Of a DNA stretch of 64,000 nucleotides, positions 16,068 to 25,228 are shown one piece after another. The position numbers were made by a program, and so were the translations under genes. Numbering within the stretch: the stretch's first letter is position 1; every line of letters starts with the position of its first letter. Origin of the DNA: VAZQ01 sp036555745 (lineage in GTDB: Bacteria; Pseudomonadota; Alphaproteobacteria; Rhizobiales; Xanthobacteraceae); the NCBI GenBank assembly GCA_036555745.1, contig DATBKV010000121.1, positions 1-64,000 on the forward strand, given 5' to 3'. The notes under the pieces are model-generated. The model did no database searches. It was not told where the DNA came from and saw only the letters and a program-made list of their open reading frames with translations.

Positions 16068-17519
16068 GTGCCGATCAACGACGACCTTCCTGCACTGCTG
16101 CCGGCGCTGCCGGAAATCGTGCTCGCGCTCGGTGCCATGCTGCTGCTGATGGTCGGCGGCTTTCGCGGCGAACGGGCGATCACGGGCATCGAGTGGGCAG
16201 CGATCCTGCTGTTGGTTCTTGCCGGTCTGATCGTCGTCATGCTGCCGGCGGGCACGATCGTCACCTTCGACGGCAGTTTCGTGGTCGACGGCTTCGCGCG
16301 TTTCCTCAAGCTGCTGGCGCTGATCGGGTCGGCGGCGGCGATCCTGATGTCGTCCGACTATCTGGCGCGCGAGAAGCGCCAGAAGTTTGAATATTCGGTG
16401 CTGATCCTGCTGTCGACCACCGGGATGTTGATGCTGATATCGGCGGCCGACCTGATCGCGCTCTATCTCGGGCTCGAGTTGATGAGCCTGGCGCTTTACG
16501 TGCTCGCCGCGATCGACCGCGATTCGGTGCGCTCGACCGAGGCCGGGCTCAAGTATTTCGTCCTCGGCGCGCTGTCCTCGGGGATGCTGCTCTACGGCGC
16601 CTCGCTCGTATACGGCTTCACCGGCACGGTCAGCTTCGCGGGAATCGCACGGGCGGCGAGCGAGATCGGCCCGGGCCACGGCGACCTCGGGTTGCTGTTC
16701 GGCCTGGTTTTCCTGTTCGCCGGCTTCTGTTTCAAGGTTTCGGCGGTGCCGTTCCACATGTGGACGCCCGACGTCTACGAGGGCGCCCCGACCCCGATCA
16801 CCGCCTTCTTCGCCGCGGCACCCAAGGTCGCGGGCATCGCCATGTTCGTGCGCACGACGATCGTGGCGTTTCCCGGGATCTTGACGCAGTGGCAGCAGAT
16901 CGTCGTCTTCGTCGCCATCGCCTCGATGGCGCTCGGATCGTTCGCCGCCATCGGCCAGCGCAACTTCAAGCGCCTGATGGCGTACTCGTCCATCGGCCAC
17001 ATGGGCTACGCGCTCATCGGGCTCGCTGCGGGGAGCCAGGAGGGCGTGCAGGGTGTGTTGGTCTACATGGCCATCTACATCGCCATGACCTTGGGAACGT
17101 TCGCCTGCATCCTCTCGATGCGGCGCGACGGCAACATGGTCGAGGATATCGCCGATCTTGCCGGTCTCGCCCGCACGCGGCCGACGATGGCCTTCTTTCT
17201 CGCCATGCTGCTGTTCTCGCTCGCGGGCATTCCGCCGCTAGCCGGTTTTTTCGCGAAGTTCTACGTCTTCCTGGCGGCGATCCAAGCCGGGCTGTTCGCG
17301 CTCGCGGTCATCGGCGTGGTTACCAGCGTGGTCGGCGCCTACTATTATCTGGCGATCGTCAAGATCATGTACTTCGACGAGCCGGCGCAGCCGTTCGAGC
17401 CGATGCCGCATCAATTGCGAGCCGTGCTCGCAGTGACCGGTCTGTTCAACCTGCTGTTCTTCGTCTATCCGAGCCCGCTGGTCGAAGCGGCGAATGCCGC
17501 GGCAAAGTCGCTGTTCTGA
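16068..17519 (+). CDS. nuoN: NADH-quinone oxidoreductase subunit N
   Basis: The 483-residue antiporter-like subunit (ND2 type) that closes the 14-gene set. The start is a GTG at 16068, 16 bases after nuoM, preceded by GGAAAG; it gives a normal length. Motifs include SAADLIALYLGLELMSLALYVLAA, FKVSAVPFHMWTPDVYEGAPTPITAFFA and MAYSSIGHMGYALIGLAAG, with the usual Lys and Glu proton-path residues. birA follows 15 bases later, so transcription probably continues past the nuo genes. Confidence 0.97.
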   Translation: MPINDDLPALLPALPEIVLALGAMLLLMVGGFRGERAITGIEWAAILLLVLAGLIVVMLPAGTIVTFDGSFVVDGFARFLKLLALIGSAAAILMSSDYLAREKRQKFEYSVLILLSTTGMLMLISAADLIALYLGLELMSLALYVLAAIDRDSVRSTEAGLKYFVLGALSSGMLLYGASLVYGFTGTVSFAGIARAASEIGPGHGDLGLLFGLVFLFAGFCFKVSAVPFHMWTPDVYEGAPTPITAFFAAAPKVAGIAMFVRTTIVAFPGILTQWQQIVVFVAIASMALGSFAAIGQRNFKRLMAYSSIGHMGYALIGLAAGSQEGVQGVLVYMAIYIAMTLGTFACILSMRRDGNMVEDIADLAGLARTRPTMAFFLAMLLFSLAGIPPLAGFFAKFYVFLAAIQAGLFALAVIGVVTSVVGAYYYLAIVKIMYFDEPAQPFEPMPHQLRAVLAVTGLFNLLFFVYPSPLVEAANAAAKSLF

Positions 17520-17534
17520 ATGAAGCCCGATTGA

Positions 17535-18314
17535 ATGACACCCGAGCCCAGTGCGACCGCGGCGGGCACGCGGCATGTCGCGCACGAGACGCTCGGCTCG
17601 ACCAATGCCGAGGCGCTGCGGCTGGCGCGCCAAGGCGAGCGCGGGCCGCTCTGGGTCAGCGCCGCGCGCCAGACGGCGGGCCACGGCCGGCGCGGCCGCC
17701 CGTGGATATCGCAGCCCGGCAATCTGTTCGCCAGCCTGCTGCTGACCGATCCGGCGCCCGCCGAGCATTGGCCGCAGCTGGCCTTCGTCGCGGCGCTGGC
17801 GACCCATGACGCCATCGCGGAGGTTGCCGCGCCGCTCGCACCGCTGCTTGCGATCAAATGGCCGAACGATCTCATGCTCGCGCGCGCCAAGGTCGCCGGC
17901 ATCCTGATCGAAGGCGACAGCGGTGGGCGGAGCGCGCTCGCCATTGGCATCGGCGTCAATTGCGCAAGCCATCCCGGACAGTTGGAGCAGCCGGCGACCG
18001 ACCTCGCCACGGCCGGCGCGCCGGTTTCACCCGCGACGCTGTTTGGCGTGCTCACGGACCGGATGCGCGCGCGCATCGCACAATGGAATGCGGGCGCAGG
18101 TTTCCCGGCTATCCGGCTTGACTGGCTCGCACGCGCCGTCGGCGTGGGCGAGAGCGTGTGTGCGCGTCTTGGTGACCGTGAGATCGTCGGCCGCTTCGAG
18201 GCGCTCGATGCGACCGGAGGTTTGGTGCTGCGTCTGCCCGACGGCACGGCCAGCATTGTCAGCACCGGCGATGTTTTCGTGCTGGCCGCACCGGCATCTC
18301 GCAGGGCGGGCTGA
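17535..18314 (+). CDS. birA: Biotin--[acetyl-CoA-carboxylase] ligase
   Basis: A 259-residue monofunctional biotin protein ligase. It makes biotinyl-AMP and transfers biotin to the carboxyl-carrier domain of biotin-dependent carboxylases in the cytoplasm. The adenylate-site loop is GHGRRGRPWISQPGNLFASLLL (near residues 51-72) and the KWPNDLMLARAKVAGILIE segment follows. There is no N-terminal helix-turn-helix, so it should not repress biotin genes as the Escherichia coli protein does. It lies 15 bases after nuoN and 12 bases before rnj. Confidence 0.95.
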   Translation: MTPEPSATAAGTRHVAHETLGSTNAEALRLARQGERGPLWVSAARQTAGHGRRGRPWISQPGNLFASLLLTDPAPAEHWPQLAFVAALATHDAIAEVAAPLAPLLAIKWPNDLMLARAKVAGILIEGDSGGRSALAIGIGVNCASHPGQLEQPATDLATAGAPVSPATLFGVLTDRMRARIAQWNAGAGFPAIRLDWLARAVGVGESVCARLGDREIVGRFEALDATGGLVLRLPDGTASIVSTGDVFVLAAPASRRAG

Positions 18315-18326
18315 TCGGATCGCGCG

Positions 18327-19997
18327 ATGGTGGGCCCCTCCGATGAGCTCGTTTTCGCGCCGCTCGGCGGGGTCGGCGAGATCGGCATGAACCTCGCGAT
18401 CTACGGATATGGAGACGAGCGCCGCCGCCAATGGCTCGCGGTCGATCTCGGGGTTGCGTTCGCCGACGACGCGCTGCCCGGCATCGATCTGATCATGCCG
18501 GACATCCGCTATCTCGCGCAGGAACGCCACAATGTTCTAGGGCTCGTGCTCACCCACGCGCACGAGGACCATTTCGGCGCCTTGCTCGACCTCTGGCCGA
18601 AGCTAAAGCTGCCGGTCTACGCCACACCATTCACCGCCGCGCTGTTGCAGGCCAAACGGGAAAGCGAGCCCGCCGCGCCGGAAATCCCGGTGAACATCGT
18701 GCCCCTCGGCGGCCGGTTCACGCTCGGCCCGTTCGAAATCGAGCTCGTGTCCATGGCTCATTCGATCCCGGAATCGAACGGCCTGATCATTCGCACGCCG
18801 CTCGGCGCAGTCCTGCACACCGGCGATTGGAAGATCGATCTTACGCCGGTGGTCGGCCCGCCCACCGATGCAGCAAAGCTGCGCGCGCTTGGCAACGAGG
18901 GCTGTCTTGCCCTGGTCGGCGATTCGACCAATGCATTTCGCGAGGGCCGCTCCGCCTCCGAGGCGGACGTGGCGAAATGCCTGGCCGAACTCATCCGGAC
19001 CGCACCGGCACGGGTGGCGGTCACCACCTTCGCGTCCAACGTGGCGCGCCTGCGCGCGGTTGCGCAGGCTGCCGCGGCCTGCGAGCGCGAAGTGGTCGTG
19101 GTCGGCCGGGCCATGCAACGTATCTCCCAGGTCGCCCGCGAGACCGGCTATCTCGATGGCATCCAGGAATTCCGGTCGGTCGAGATGTACGGTCATCTGC
19201 CGCCCGACAAGGTGCTCGCGCTCTGCACCGGCAGCCAGGGTGAGCCGCGCGCGGCGCTGTCGCGCATTGCCCAGGATGACCATCCCGAGGTGGCGTTTTC
19301 GCGCGGCGACCGGGTGATCTTCTCCTCCCGCGCCATTCCCGGCAACGAGAAGGCGGTCATGCGGGTGATCAACGGCCTCGTATCGCAGGGCATCGAGGTC
19401 ATTACCGACCGCACCCATCTCGTCCATGTCTCGGGCCATCCGCGCACCGACGAGCTTAGGGAAATGATCGGGTGGGTGCGCCCGCGCATCCTCGTGCCCG
19501 TCCATGGCGAACCCCTTCACATGGCCGAGCATGCCGGGCTCGCGCGGCGGGCGGGGGTCGACCAGGTGGTGGTGTGCCGTGACGGCGAACTCATCCGGCT
19601 GGCGCCGGGGGCGCCCGGAAAAGTCGATGAGGTGCCGGCCGGGCGCCTCTACAAGGACGGCACCCTGCTGGTCAGCGCCGAGGAGCGCACCGTTGCCGAC
19701 CGCCGGCGGCTCGGTTTTGCCGGGGTGATCTCGGTCGCGCTGGCGGTCGATGACCGTGGCGAGCTCGGCGCCGATGCACACATCACCGTGACTGGCATCC
19801 CGGCGGTCGACGCAAGTGGACGCCGCATCGACGACATCGCCTGCGAGGCTGCCGTCGAGGCCTTCGAGTCGATGCCGCGCGCACGCCGGCGCGATCCCGA
19901 GGCTGTCGCCGAGGCGGTACGGCGAGCGGTGCGCGCTGCGCTTGCTTCCGCCTGGAACAAGAAACCCACGTGCCACGTGCATGTGCTTGAGGTCTGA
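18327..19997 (+). CDS. rnj: Ribonuclease J
   Basis: A 556-residue metallo-beta-lactamase / beta-CASP nuclease with 5'-3' exo- and endonuclease activity, taking part in rRNA maturation and mRNA turnover. The zinc motif THAHEDH (His77, His79, Asp81, His82), the HTGDWKID strand, GDSTNAF, and the beta-CASP motif with HVSGHPRTDELREMIGWVRPRILVPVHGE are all visible. Length is normal for alphaproteobacterial RNase J. The ATG follows birA by 12 bases. Confidence 0.97.
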   Translation: MVGPSDELVFAPLGGVGEIGMNLAIYGYGDERRRQWLAVDLGVAFADDALPGIDLIMPDIRYLAQERHNVLGLVLTHAHEDHFGALLDLWPKLKLPVYATPFTAALLQAKRESEPAAPEIPVNIVPLGGRFTLGPFEIELVSMAHSIPESNGLIIRTPLGAVLHTGDWKIDLTPVVGPPTDAAKLRALGNEGCLALVGDSTNAFREGRSASEADVAKCLAELIRTAPARVAVTTFASNVARLRAVAQAAAACEREVVVVGRAMQRISQVARETGYLDGIQEFRSVEMYGHLPPDKVLALCTGSQGEPRAALSRIAQDDHPEVAFSRGDRVIFSSRAIPGNEKAVMRVINGLVSQGIEVITDRTHLVHVSGHPRTDELREMIGWVRPRILVPVHGEPLHMAEHAGLARRAGVDQVVVCRDGELIRLAPGAPGKVDEVPAGRLYKDGTLLVSAEERTVADRRRLGFAGVISVALAVDDRGELGADAHITVTGIPAVDASGRRIDDIACEAAVEAFESMPRARRRDPEAVAEAVRRAVRAALASAWNKKPTCHVHVLEV

Positions 19998-20123
19998 GGG
20001 GGGCATCCGCAGCGGCGTGGCTGGCTGCGAATGTGCCCGCCCGTCCACGCCGAGTTCCCGCTGCGCGCTGGCGGCAGCCGGGCGAGGCGGCTATGGATTG
20101 CAGCGGGGCCGCAGGAGAGAAAC

Positions 20124-20528
<405 letters not shown>

Positions 20529-20556
20529 CCGCGCTGCCAGTCTCGGTCCTTGCTTC

Positions 20557-20829
20557 ATGTCACTCGCCACCGCCTTCGCGATCTATTTCATCATCTGGTG
20601 GATGGTGTTGTTCGCCGTCCTTCCCTGGGGAGTGCGCAGCCAGCACGAAGAGGGAGCAATCATCCCCGGCAGCGATCCCGGCGCGCCGATGATTCCGAAG
20701 CTTCGGCGCAAGCTTTGTTGGACTACGCTCGTCGCAGCCGTCGTGTTCGCGCTCTGGTACGTGATCTATACGTATCGGCTCATCACGCTCGACGATCTCG
20801 CCGCACTGCTGGGCATCCGGCCGCCGTGA
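20557..20829 (+). CDS. DUF1467 family small membrane protein
   Basis: A 90-residue protein with two hydrophobic spans (about residues 5-25 and 54-75) and the family hallmark WWMVLFAVLPWGVRSQHEEG between them, followed by a Pro/Gly-rich loop. DUF1467 is a conserved alphaproteobacterial family with no assigned function that I know, and it is commonly found right after mce. Here it starts 28 bases after mce, and it appears to be the end of the long nuo-birA-rnj-mce transcript. Confidence 0.9.
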   Translation: MSLATAFAIYFIIWWMVLFAVLPWGVRSQHEEGAIIPGSDPGAPMIPKLRRKLCWTTLVAAVVFALWYVIYTYRLITLDDLAALLGIRPP

Positions 20830-21294
20830 CCAGCCGTATCGCCGGTGGGGAGTGCTTTCGGCAGGCTTCGGCGCGAGCTCCGGTACATCGTCGCCGGCGT
20901 CAAAAAAAATCGAGCAGGGCCGAAACCCTGCTCCGAAAAACGCAAAACCACTCAACCTTACGCTTAAGCTTACGCCTCGAAATTTGTCGTTATGGATCGA
21001 GACGGCCGCGGCTTTGCGCCGCTTGTCCTCCCAAGACTTGGACCGCGCGGCCAGCGGCGCAGCGGCGCCGCGCGCTTGACCTCGCACGCTGGACGCTATC
21101 CGATCCGGTTTGCTTTGTCACCGAAAAGAAGAACGGTTGCTTTCCGTGGAATTGATGTGCGATGCACCATCGATACCGCAGAAAGCCAGTCCGGAGCGCG
21201 CAAGGGTCAACGGAACGCCTTGAGGTAACTTGTCTTTTCTCCACGGATGCGGCTTCACTGCACCCGTCCCCCATGTAACCGATTCTCAAGTCCC
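20830..21294. other. Intergenic region between DUF1467 and proS
   Basis: A 465-base gap. It contains a minus-strand intrinsic terminator at 20902-20933 (listed separately) and a weak plus-strand promoter-like pair, CTTGAC at 21075-21080 and CTATCC at 21096-21101 (15-base spacing), which could serve proS. Short ORFs on both strands are low complexity and do not resemble known proteins. No tRNA was recognised. Confidence 0.6.
20902..20933 (-). terminator. Rho-independent terminator reading leftward, no gene assigned
   Basis: Read on the minus strand, a perfect 8-bp stem (GAGCAGGG with CCCTGCTC, plus coordinates 20912-20919 and 20926-20933) with a 6-base loop is followed by GA and then eight T residues (20909-20902). 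On the plus strand the hairpin is followed only by CGAAAAACG, so it is not a plus-strand terminator. A transcript from the right, within or beyond 20934-21294, should end here, but I see no convincing minus-strand gene. Confidence 0.75.
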
Positions 21295-22614
21295 ATGCGC
21301 CTGTCCCGCTACTTCCTGCCGATCCTGCGCGAAACGCCGAAGGAAGCGGAGATCGTGTCGCACCGCCTCATGTTGCGGGCCGGGTTGGTCCGCCAGGAGG
21401 CCGCCGGGATCTATGCCTGGCTGCCGGTCGGCTTGCGGGTGCTCAAGCGCATCGAGCAAATCGTGCGCGAGGAGCAGGATCGTGCCGGCGCAATCGAGCT
21501 GCTGATGCCCACGCTGCAACTCGCCGATCTTTGGCGGGAGAGCGGGCGTTACGAGGCCTATGGCCCGGAAATGCTGCGCATCCGCGATCGCCACGAGCGC
21601 GAGATGCTTTACGGCCCGACCAATGAGGAGATGATCACCGAAATCTTTCGCGCCTACGTTCGTTCCTATCGCGAGCTGCCGAAGATTCTCTACCACATCC
21701 AGTGGAAGTTTCGCGACGAGCAACGCCCGCGCTTCGGCGTCATGCGCGGCCGCGAGTTCCTGATGAAGGATGCGTATTCCTTCGATCTCGATGAAGCGGC
21801 GGCGCGGCGCTCCTACAACAAGATGTTCGTCGCCTATCTGCGCACGTTTGCGCGCATGGGCCTCAAGGCGATTCCGATGGCGGCCGAAACCGGCCCCATC
21901 GGCGGCGATCTCTCGCACGAGTTCATCATCCTCGCCGACACCGGCGAGTCCGGCGTATTCTGCAATAGCGACGTGCTCGACCTCGCGGTTCCCGACCTCG
22001 GGATCGACTACGATTCCGATCTGCTCGCGCATATTCGTCCGTGGACCAGCCTCTATGCCGCGACCGAGGACGTGCACGATCCCGTGCGGTTCGAGCGCGA
22101 GGTCCCCGCCGACAAGCGTCTCCATACCCGCGGCATCGAGGTCGGCCAGATCTTCTATTTCGGGACCAAATATTCCGAGCCGATGAAAGCGGTGGTCAGC
22201 GGTCCCGACGGCGTGGAGCGACCTGTGCATGCGGGATCCTACGGCGTCGGCGTTTCGCGGCTGGTGGGCGCGGTGATCGAAGCATTCCACGACGAGGCCG
22301 GGATCAAGTGGCCGGAGGCGGTGGCGCCGTTCCGCGTCGTTATCCTCAATCTCAAGCAGGGCGGCGCCGATACCGATGCGGCCTGCGAGCGGCTCTACCG
22401 CGAATTGACCGCGCGCGGCGTCGAGGTCCTCTATGACGATCTCGACCAGCGCCCCGGCGCGAAGTTCGCAAGCGCCGACCTCATTGGCATTCCCTGGCAA
22501 ATCCTGGTCGGCCCGAAAGGGCTGGCGGAGGGCAGGGTCGAGATCAAGAAGCGTGCCGACGGCAGCCGCGAGCTCATGAGCCCGGCCGACGCCATCGAGC
22601 GCATCGCGGCCTGA
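21295..22614 (+). CDS. proS: Proline--tRNA ligase (short alphaproteobacterial form)
   Basis: A 439-residue class II aminoacyl-tRNA synthetase that charges tRNA-Pro in the cytoplasm. The start MRLSRYFLPILRETP is the family norm and fixes the ATG at 21295. Catalytic core motifs include GIYAWLPVGLRVL, YGPTNEEMITEIFR, QWKFRDEQRPRFGVMRGREFLMKDAYSF and the C-terminal anticodon domain. It lacks the large editing insert of the Escherichia coli enzyme, which explains its short length and is usual in this class. lolC follows 79 bases later. Confidence 0.97.
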   Translation: MRLSRYFLPILRETPKEAEIVSHRLMLRAGLVRQEAAGIYAWLPVGLRVLKRIEQIVREEQDRAGAIELLMPTLQLADLWRESGRYEAYGPEMLRIRDRHEREMLYGPTNEEMITEIFRAYVRSYRELPKILYHIQWKFRDEQRPRFGVMRGREFLMKDAYSFDLDEAAARRSYNKMFVAYLRTFARMGLKAIPMAAETGPIGGDLSHEFIILADTGESGVFCNSDVLDLAVPDLGIDYDSDLLAHIRPWTSLYAATEDVHDPVRFEREVPADKRLHTRGIEVGQIFYFGTKYSEPMKAVVSGPDGVERPVHAGSYGVGVSRLVGAVIEAFHDEAGIKWPEAVAPFRVVILNLKQGGADTDAACERLYRELTARGVEVLYDDLDQRPGAKFASADLIGIPWQILVGPKGLAEGRVEIKKRADGSRELMSPADAIERIAA

Positions 22615-22693
22615 AATCTGTGATTTGCCGGTCCAGGCACGGCCTGAAACGGCCAGAATCATGTGACATCGGAGCGGGCGCGGACATAGAGCG

Positions 22694-23962
22694 ATGAACG
22701 AGCCAAGCGGCACCCACCCGTTCGCCCCCTTCGAATGGATGCTTTCGCTGCGCTATCTGCGAGCGCGGCGACAGGAGGGATTCATCTCGGTCAATGCCGG
22801 TTTTTCGTTCCTCGGCATCATGCTGGGCGTCGCCACCCTGATCATCGTGATGGCGGTGATGAACGGCTTCCGCAAGGAACTGTTGGACAAGATTCTGGGG
22901 CTCAACGGGCATCTTCTGGTTCAGCCGCTGGAGCAGCCTTTGACCGACTGGGAGCCGGTCAGCGGGCGTTTGGCCAAGGTGCCCGGGGTGCTTCTTGCCG
23001 CACCGATCGTAGAGGGACAGGCGCTGGCGTCTTCTCCCTTCAACGCCTCCGGCGTGCTGGTGCGCGGGGTGCGCGCCGCCGACCTCGCCAGGCTCCCCTC
23101 GGTCGCCAGCAACATCCGCCAGGGCACGCTCGAGGGCTTTGACGCAGGGCAGGGGGTGGCGATCGGCCGCAGGCTGGCCGATCAACTGTCGTTGCGGGTC
23201 GGCGACAGCGTGACGCTCGTCGCTCCGCGCGGGGCGGTGACGCCAATGGGCACAACGCCGCGCATCAAGCCGTACAAGGTCGCGGCGGTGTTCGAGGTCG
23301 GGATGTCGGAGTACGACTCCGCCTTCGTATTCATGCCGCTGCCCGAGGCCCAGGCCTATTTCAACCGGGCCGGCGATGTCACCGCGATCGAGCTCTACCT
23401 CGACGAACCCGACCAGGTGGATCGCTTCCGCAAGCTCGTCACTGAAGCTGCCGGGCGGCCGATCTTCATGGCGGATTGGCGACAACGCAACTCCACCTTC
23501 TTCAATGCGCTTCAGGTCGAGCGCAATGTGATGTTTCTGATCCTGACGATCATTGTGATCGTTGCGGCGTTCAACATCACCTCCGGGTTGATCATGCTGG
23601 TGAAGGACAAGGGCCACGACATTGGCATCCTGCGCACCATGGGCGTGACCCAGGGCGCGATCATGCGGGTGTTCATGATGACGGGCGCCTCGGTCGGGGT
23701 GGTCGGCACCGTCGTGGGCTTCCTGTTGGCGCTGCTGGTTTGCCTCAATATCGAGTCGATCCGTCGGTTCCTGTCCTGGCTGACCAATACCGAGCTGTTC
23801 TCGCCCGAGCTGTATTTTCTCTCCAAGCTCCCCGCCGACCTCGACGTGGGCGAGACGACGGCGGTGGTGGTGATGGCGCTTGCGCTGTCGCTGTTGGCGA
23901 CGCTCTACCCGGCGTGGCGCGCGGCGCGCCTCGATCCGGTCGAGGCGTTGCGCTATGAGTGA
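22694..23962 (+). CDS. lolC: Lipoprotein-releasing ABC transporter permease (LolC/LolE type)
   Basis: A 422-residue inner-membrane permease that, with LolD, releases outer-membrane lipoproteins to the carrier LolA. It has one N-terminal span (about residues 30-55), a large periplasmic domain, and three C-terminal spans (about residues 280-305, 335-360, 383-403). The opening FEWMLSLRYLRARRQEGFISVNAGFSFLGIMLGVA and the segment ITSGLIMLVKDKGHDIGILRTMG are diagnostic. Only one permease gene is present, so it probably works as a homodimer (sometimes called LolF). Its end overlaps lolD by 8 bases. Confidence 0.95.
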   Translation: MNEPSGTHPFAPFEWMLSLRYLRARRQEGFISVNAGFSFLGIMLGVATLIIVMAVMNGFRKELLDKILGLNGHLLVQPLEQPLTDWEPVSGRLAKVPGVLLAAPIVEGQALASSPFNASGVLVRGVRAADLARLPSVASNIRQGTLEGFDAGQGVAIGRRLADQLSLRVGDSVTLVAPRGAVTPMGTTPRIKPYKVAAVFEVGMSEYDSAFVFMPLPEAQAYFNRAGDVTAIELYLDEPDQVDRFRKLVTEAAGRPIFMADWRQRNSTFFNALQVERNVMFLILTIIVIVAAFNITSGLIMLVKDKGHDIGILRTMGVTQGAIMRVFMMTGASVGVVGTVVGFLLALLVCLNIESIRRFLSWLTNTELFSPELYFLSKLPADLDVGETTAVVVMALALSLLATLYPAWRAARLDPVEALRYE

Positions 23963-24698
23963 CGTCACCATCAACCATCCGGGCGCCAAGCAAGCCAGCG
24001 TCACGGCGCAGCCGCAAGAAGCTCCTATCCTGTTCCTGCACGGGATTGACCGGCATTACCGCCAAGGCGACGCGGTGCTGGAGATCCTCAAACAGGCGGA
24101 GCTCGCGATCTGGCCGGGGCAGTCGGTCGCGCTGGTGGCGCCGTCCGGCGCCGGGAAATCGACGCTTCTGCATGTTGCCGGCCTGCTCGAGCAGCCCGAC
24201 GCGGGCGAGGTTTATGTCGACCAGGTTGCCACCTCACAGCTCTCCGACGGCGAGCGCACTCGCATCCGGCGCACCGAGATCGGCTTCGTCTATCAGTTCC
24301 ATCACTTGCTGATGGAGTTCTCCGCCATCGAGAACGTGGTCATGCCGCAGATGGTGCGCGGCCTTTCGCGGTCCGAAGCGGTTCGACGCGCGACCGATCT
24401 GCTGGGCTATCTCGGGCTTAAGGAGCGCCTCACGCACCGACCAGCCGAGCTTTCCGGCGGCGAGCAGCAGCGCGTCGCCATCGCGCGCGCGGTCGCCAAC
24501 GCGCCGCGGATTCTGCTGGCGGACGAGCCGACCGGAAATCTCGATCCCCGTACGTCCGAGCATGTTTTCTCCGCCCTCACCCAGCTGGTGCAAGCCTCGG
24601 GTCTGGCGGTCGTGGTCGCCACCCACAACATGGATATCGCGGCGCGCATGGACCGACGCGTCACCATCAAGGACGGGCTGGTGAAAGAGTTGGATTGA
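23955..24698 (+). CDS. lolD: Lipoprotein-releasing ABC transporter ATP-binding protein
   Basis: The 247-residue ATPase of the Lol complex. Walker A is APSGAGKST (near residues 61-69), the signature is LSGGEQQRVAIARA, Walker B is ILLADEPTGNLD and the switch His is in VVVATHN. The ATG at 23955 overlaps the end of lolC, so the two are translationally coupled. The N-terminal 25 residues are an unconserved leader. Confidence 0.96.
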   Translation: MSDVTINHPGAKQASVTAQPQEAPILFLHGIDRHYRQGDAVLEILKQAELAIWPGQSVALVAPSGAGKSTLLHVAGLLEQPDAGEVYVDQVATSQLSDGERTRIRRTEIGFVYQFHHLLMEFSAIENVVMPQMVRGLSRSEAVRRATDLLGYLGLKERLTHRPAELSGGEQQRVAIARAVANAPRILLADEPTGNLDPRTSEHVFSALTQLVQASGLAVVVATHNMDIAARMDRRVTIKDGLVKELD

Positions 24699-24827
24699 CC
24701 CCCGTGCCATGCTCGTGAGTCGCCGGAAGGCCGCATCCGCGGGTGGCATGCGAGGGGAGGTGCGGCAACCGCGGCTTGGGCCTCCGGCAAACGCAATTCG
24801 CCGCATGAACAGGGGGTCGACGCCGCG

Positions 24828-25019
24828 ATGACTGAAGTTCAGAAAGAGCTCTCGTGGCGTTATGCGCTTGCCGCCTGCCTCACCCTCTGTTTCCAGATTT
24901 GGCTCCGCTGGGGAGACTGCGCGGGCGCGAGCGCCTGCGGGATTAGCTTCGGCAAAGCAATGATCTGGGCCGTGCTGTGGCCCCTGTATTGGCTGACCTA
25001 CCTGACCGGCAGGATCTGA
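24828..25019 (+). CDS. Small membrane protein of unknown function (63 aa)
   Basis: A 63-residue ORF, Trp-rich and hydrophobic, with two likely spans (about residues 10-26 and 43-60) around a short loop containing two Cys (GDCAGASACG). I do not recognise a family. The ATG is 129 bases after lolD and the ribosome site is weak, so the call rests mainly on the membrane-protein composition, which is unusual for a chance ORF at this GC content. It converges with the radical SAM gene. Confidence 0.5.
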   Translation: MTEVQKELSWRYALAACLTLCFQIWLRWGDCAGASACGISFGKAMIWAVLWPLYWLTYLTGRI

Positions 25020-25228
25020 ACGCGGGATCGGGCCGCATCACGGCTGCGCGCCGACGGGCAGGCCGAAGTTTTGTGATCGCACGCGGCCTTATTCTGGTTG
25101 CGCTCGCGGCTGTTCGCCAGCCTCACTGGCCTGCGCCGAAATCTGGCGAGCCTGCTGCGTCCAGTGCGGCGGCAACCAGAGCGACAACGCCACGGCTGGC
25201 CTTGACGTCATTCGCAACCGCCGACCGG

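Noticed and set aside
20560..21289. Minus-strand ORFs that could feed the leftward terminator
   Set aside because: They overlap DUF1467 or are low complexity with no ribosome site; none is convincing, so the terminator is left without a gene.
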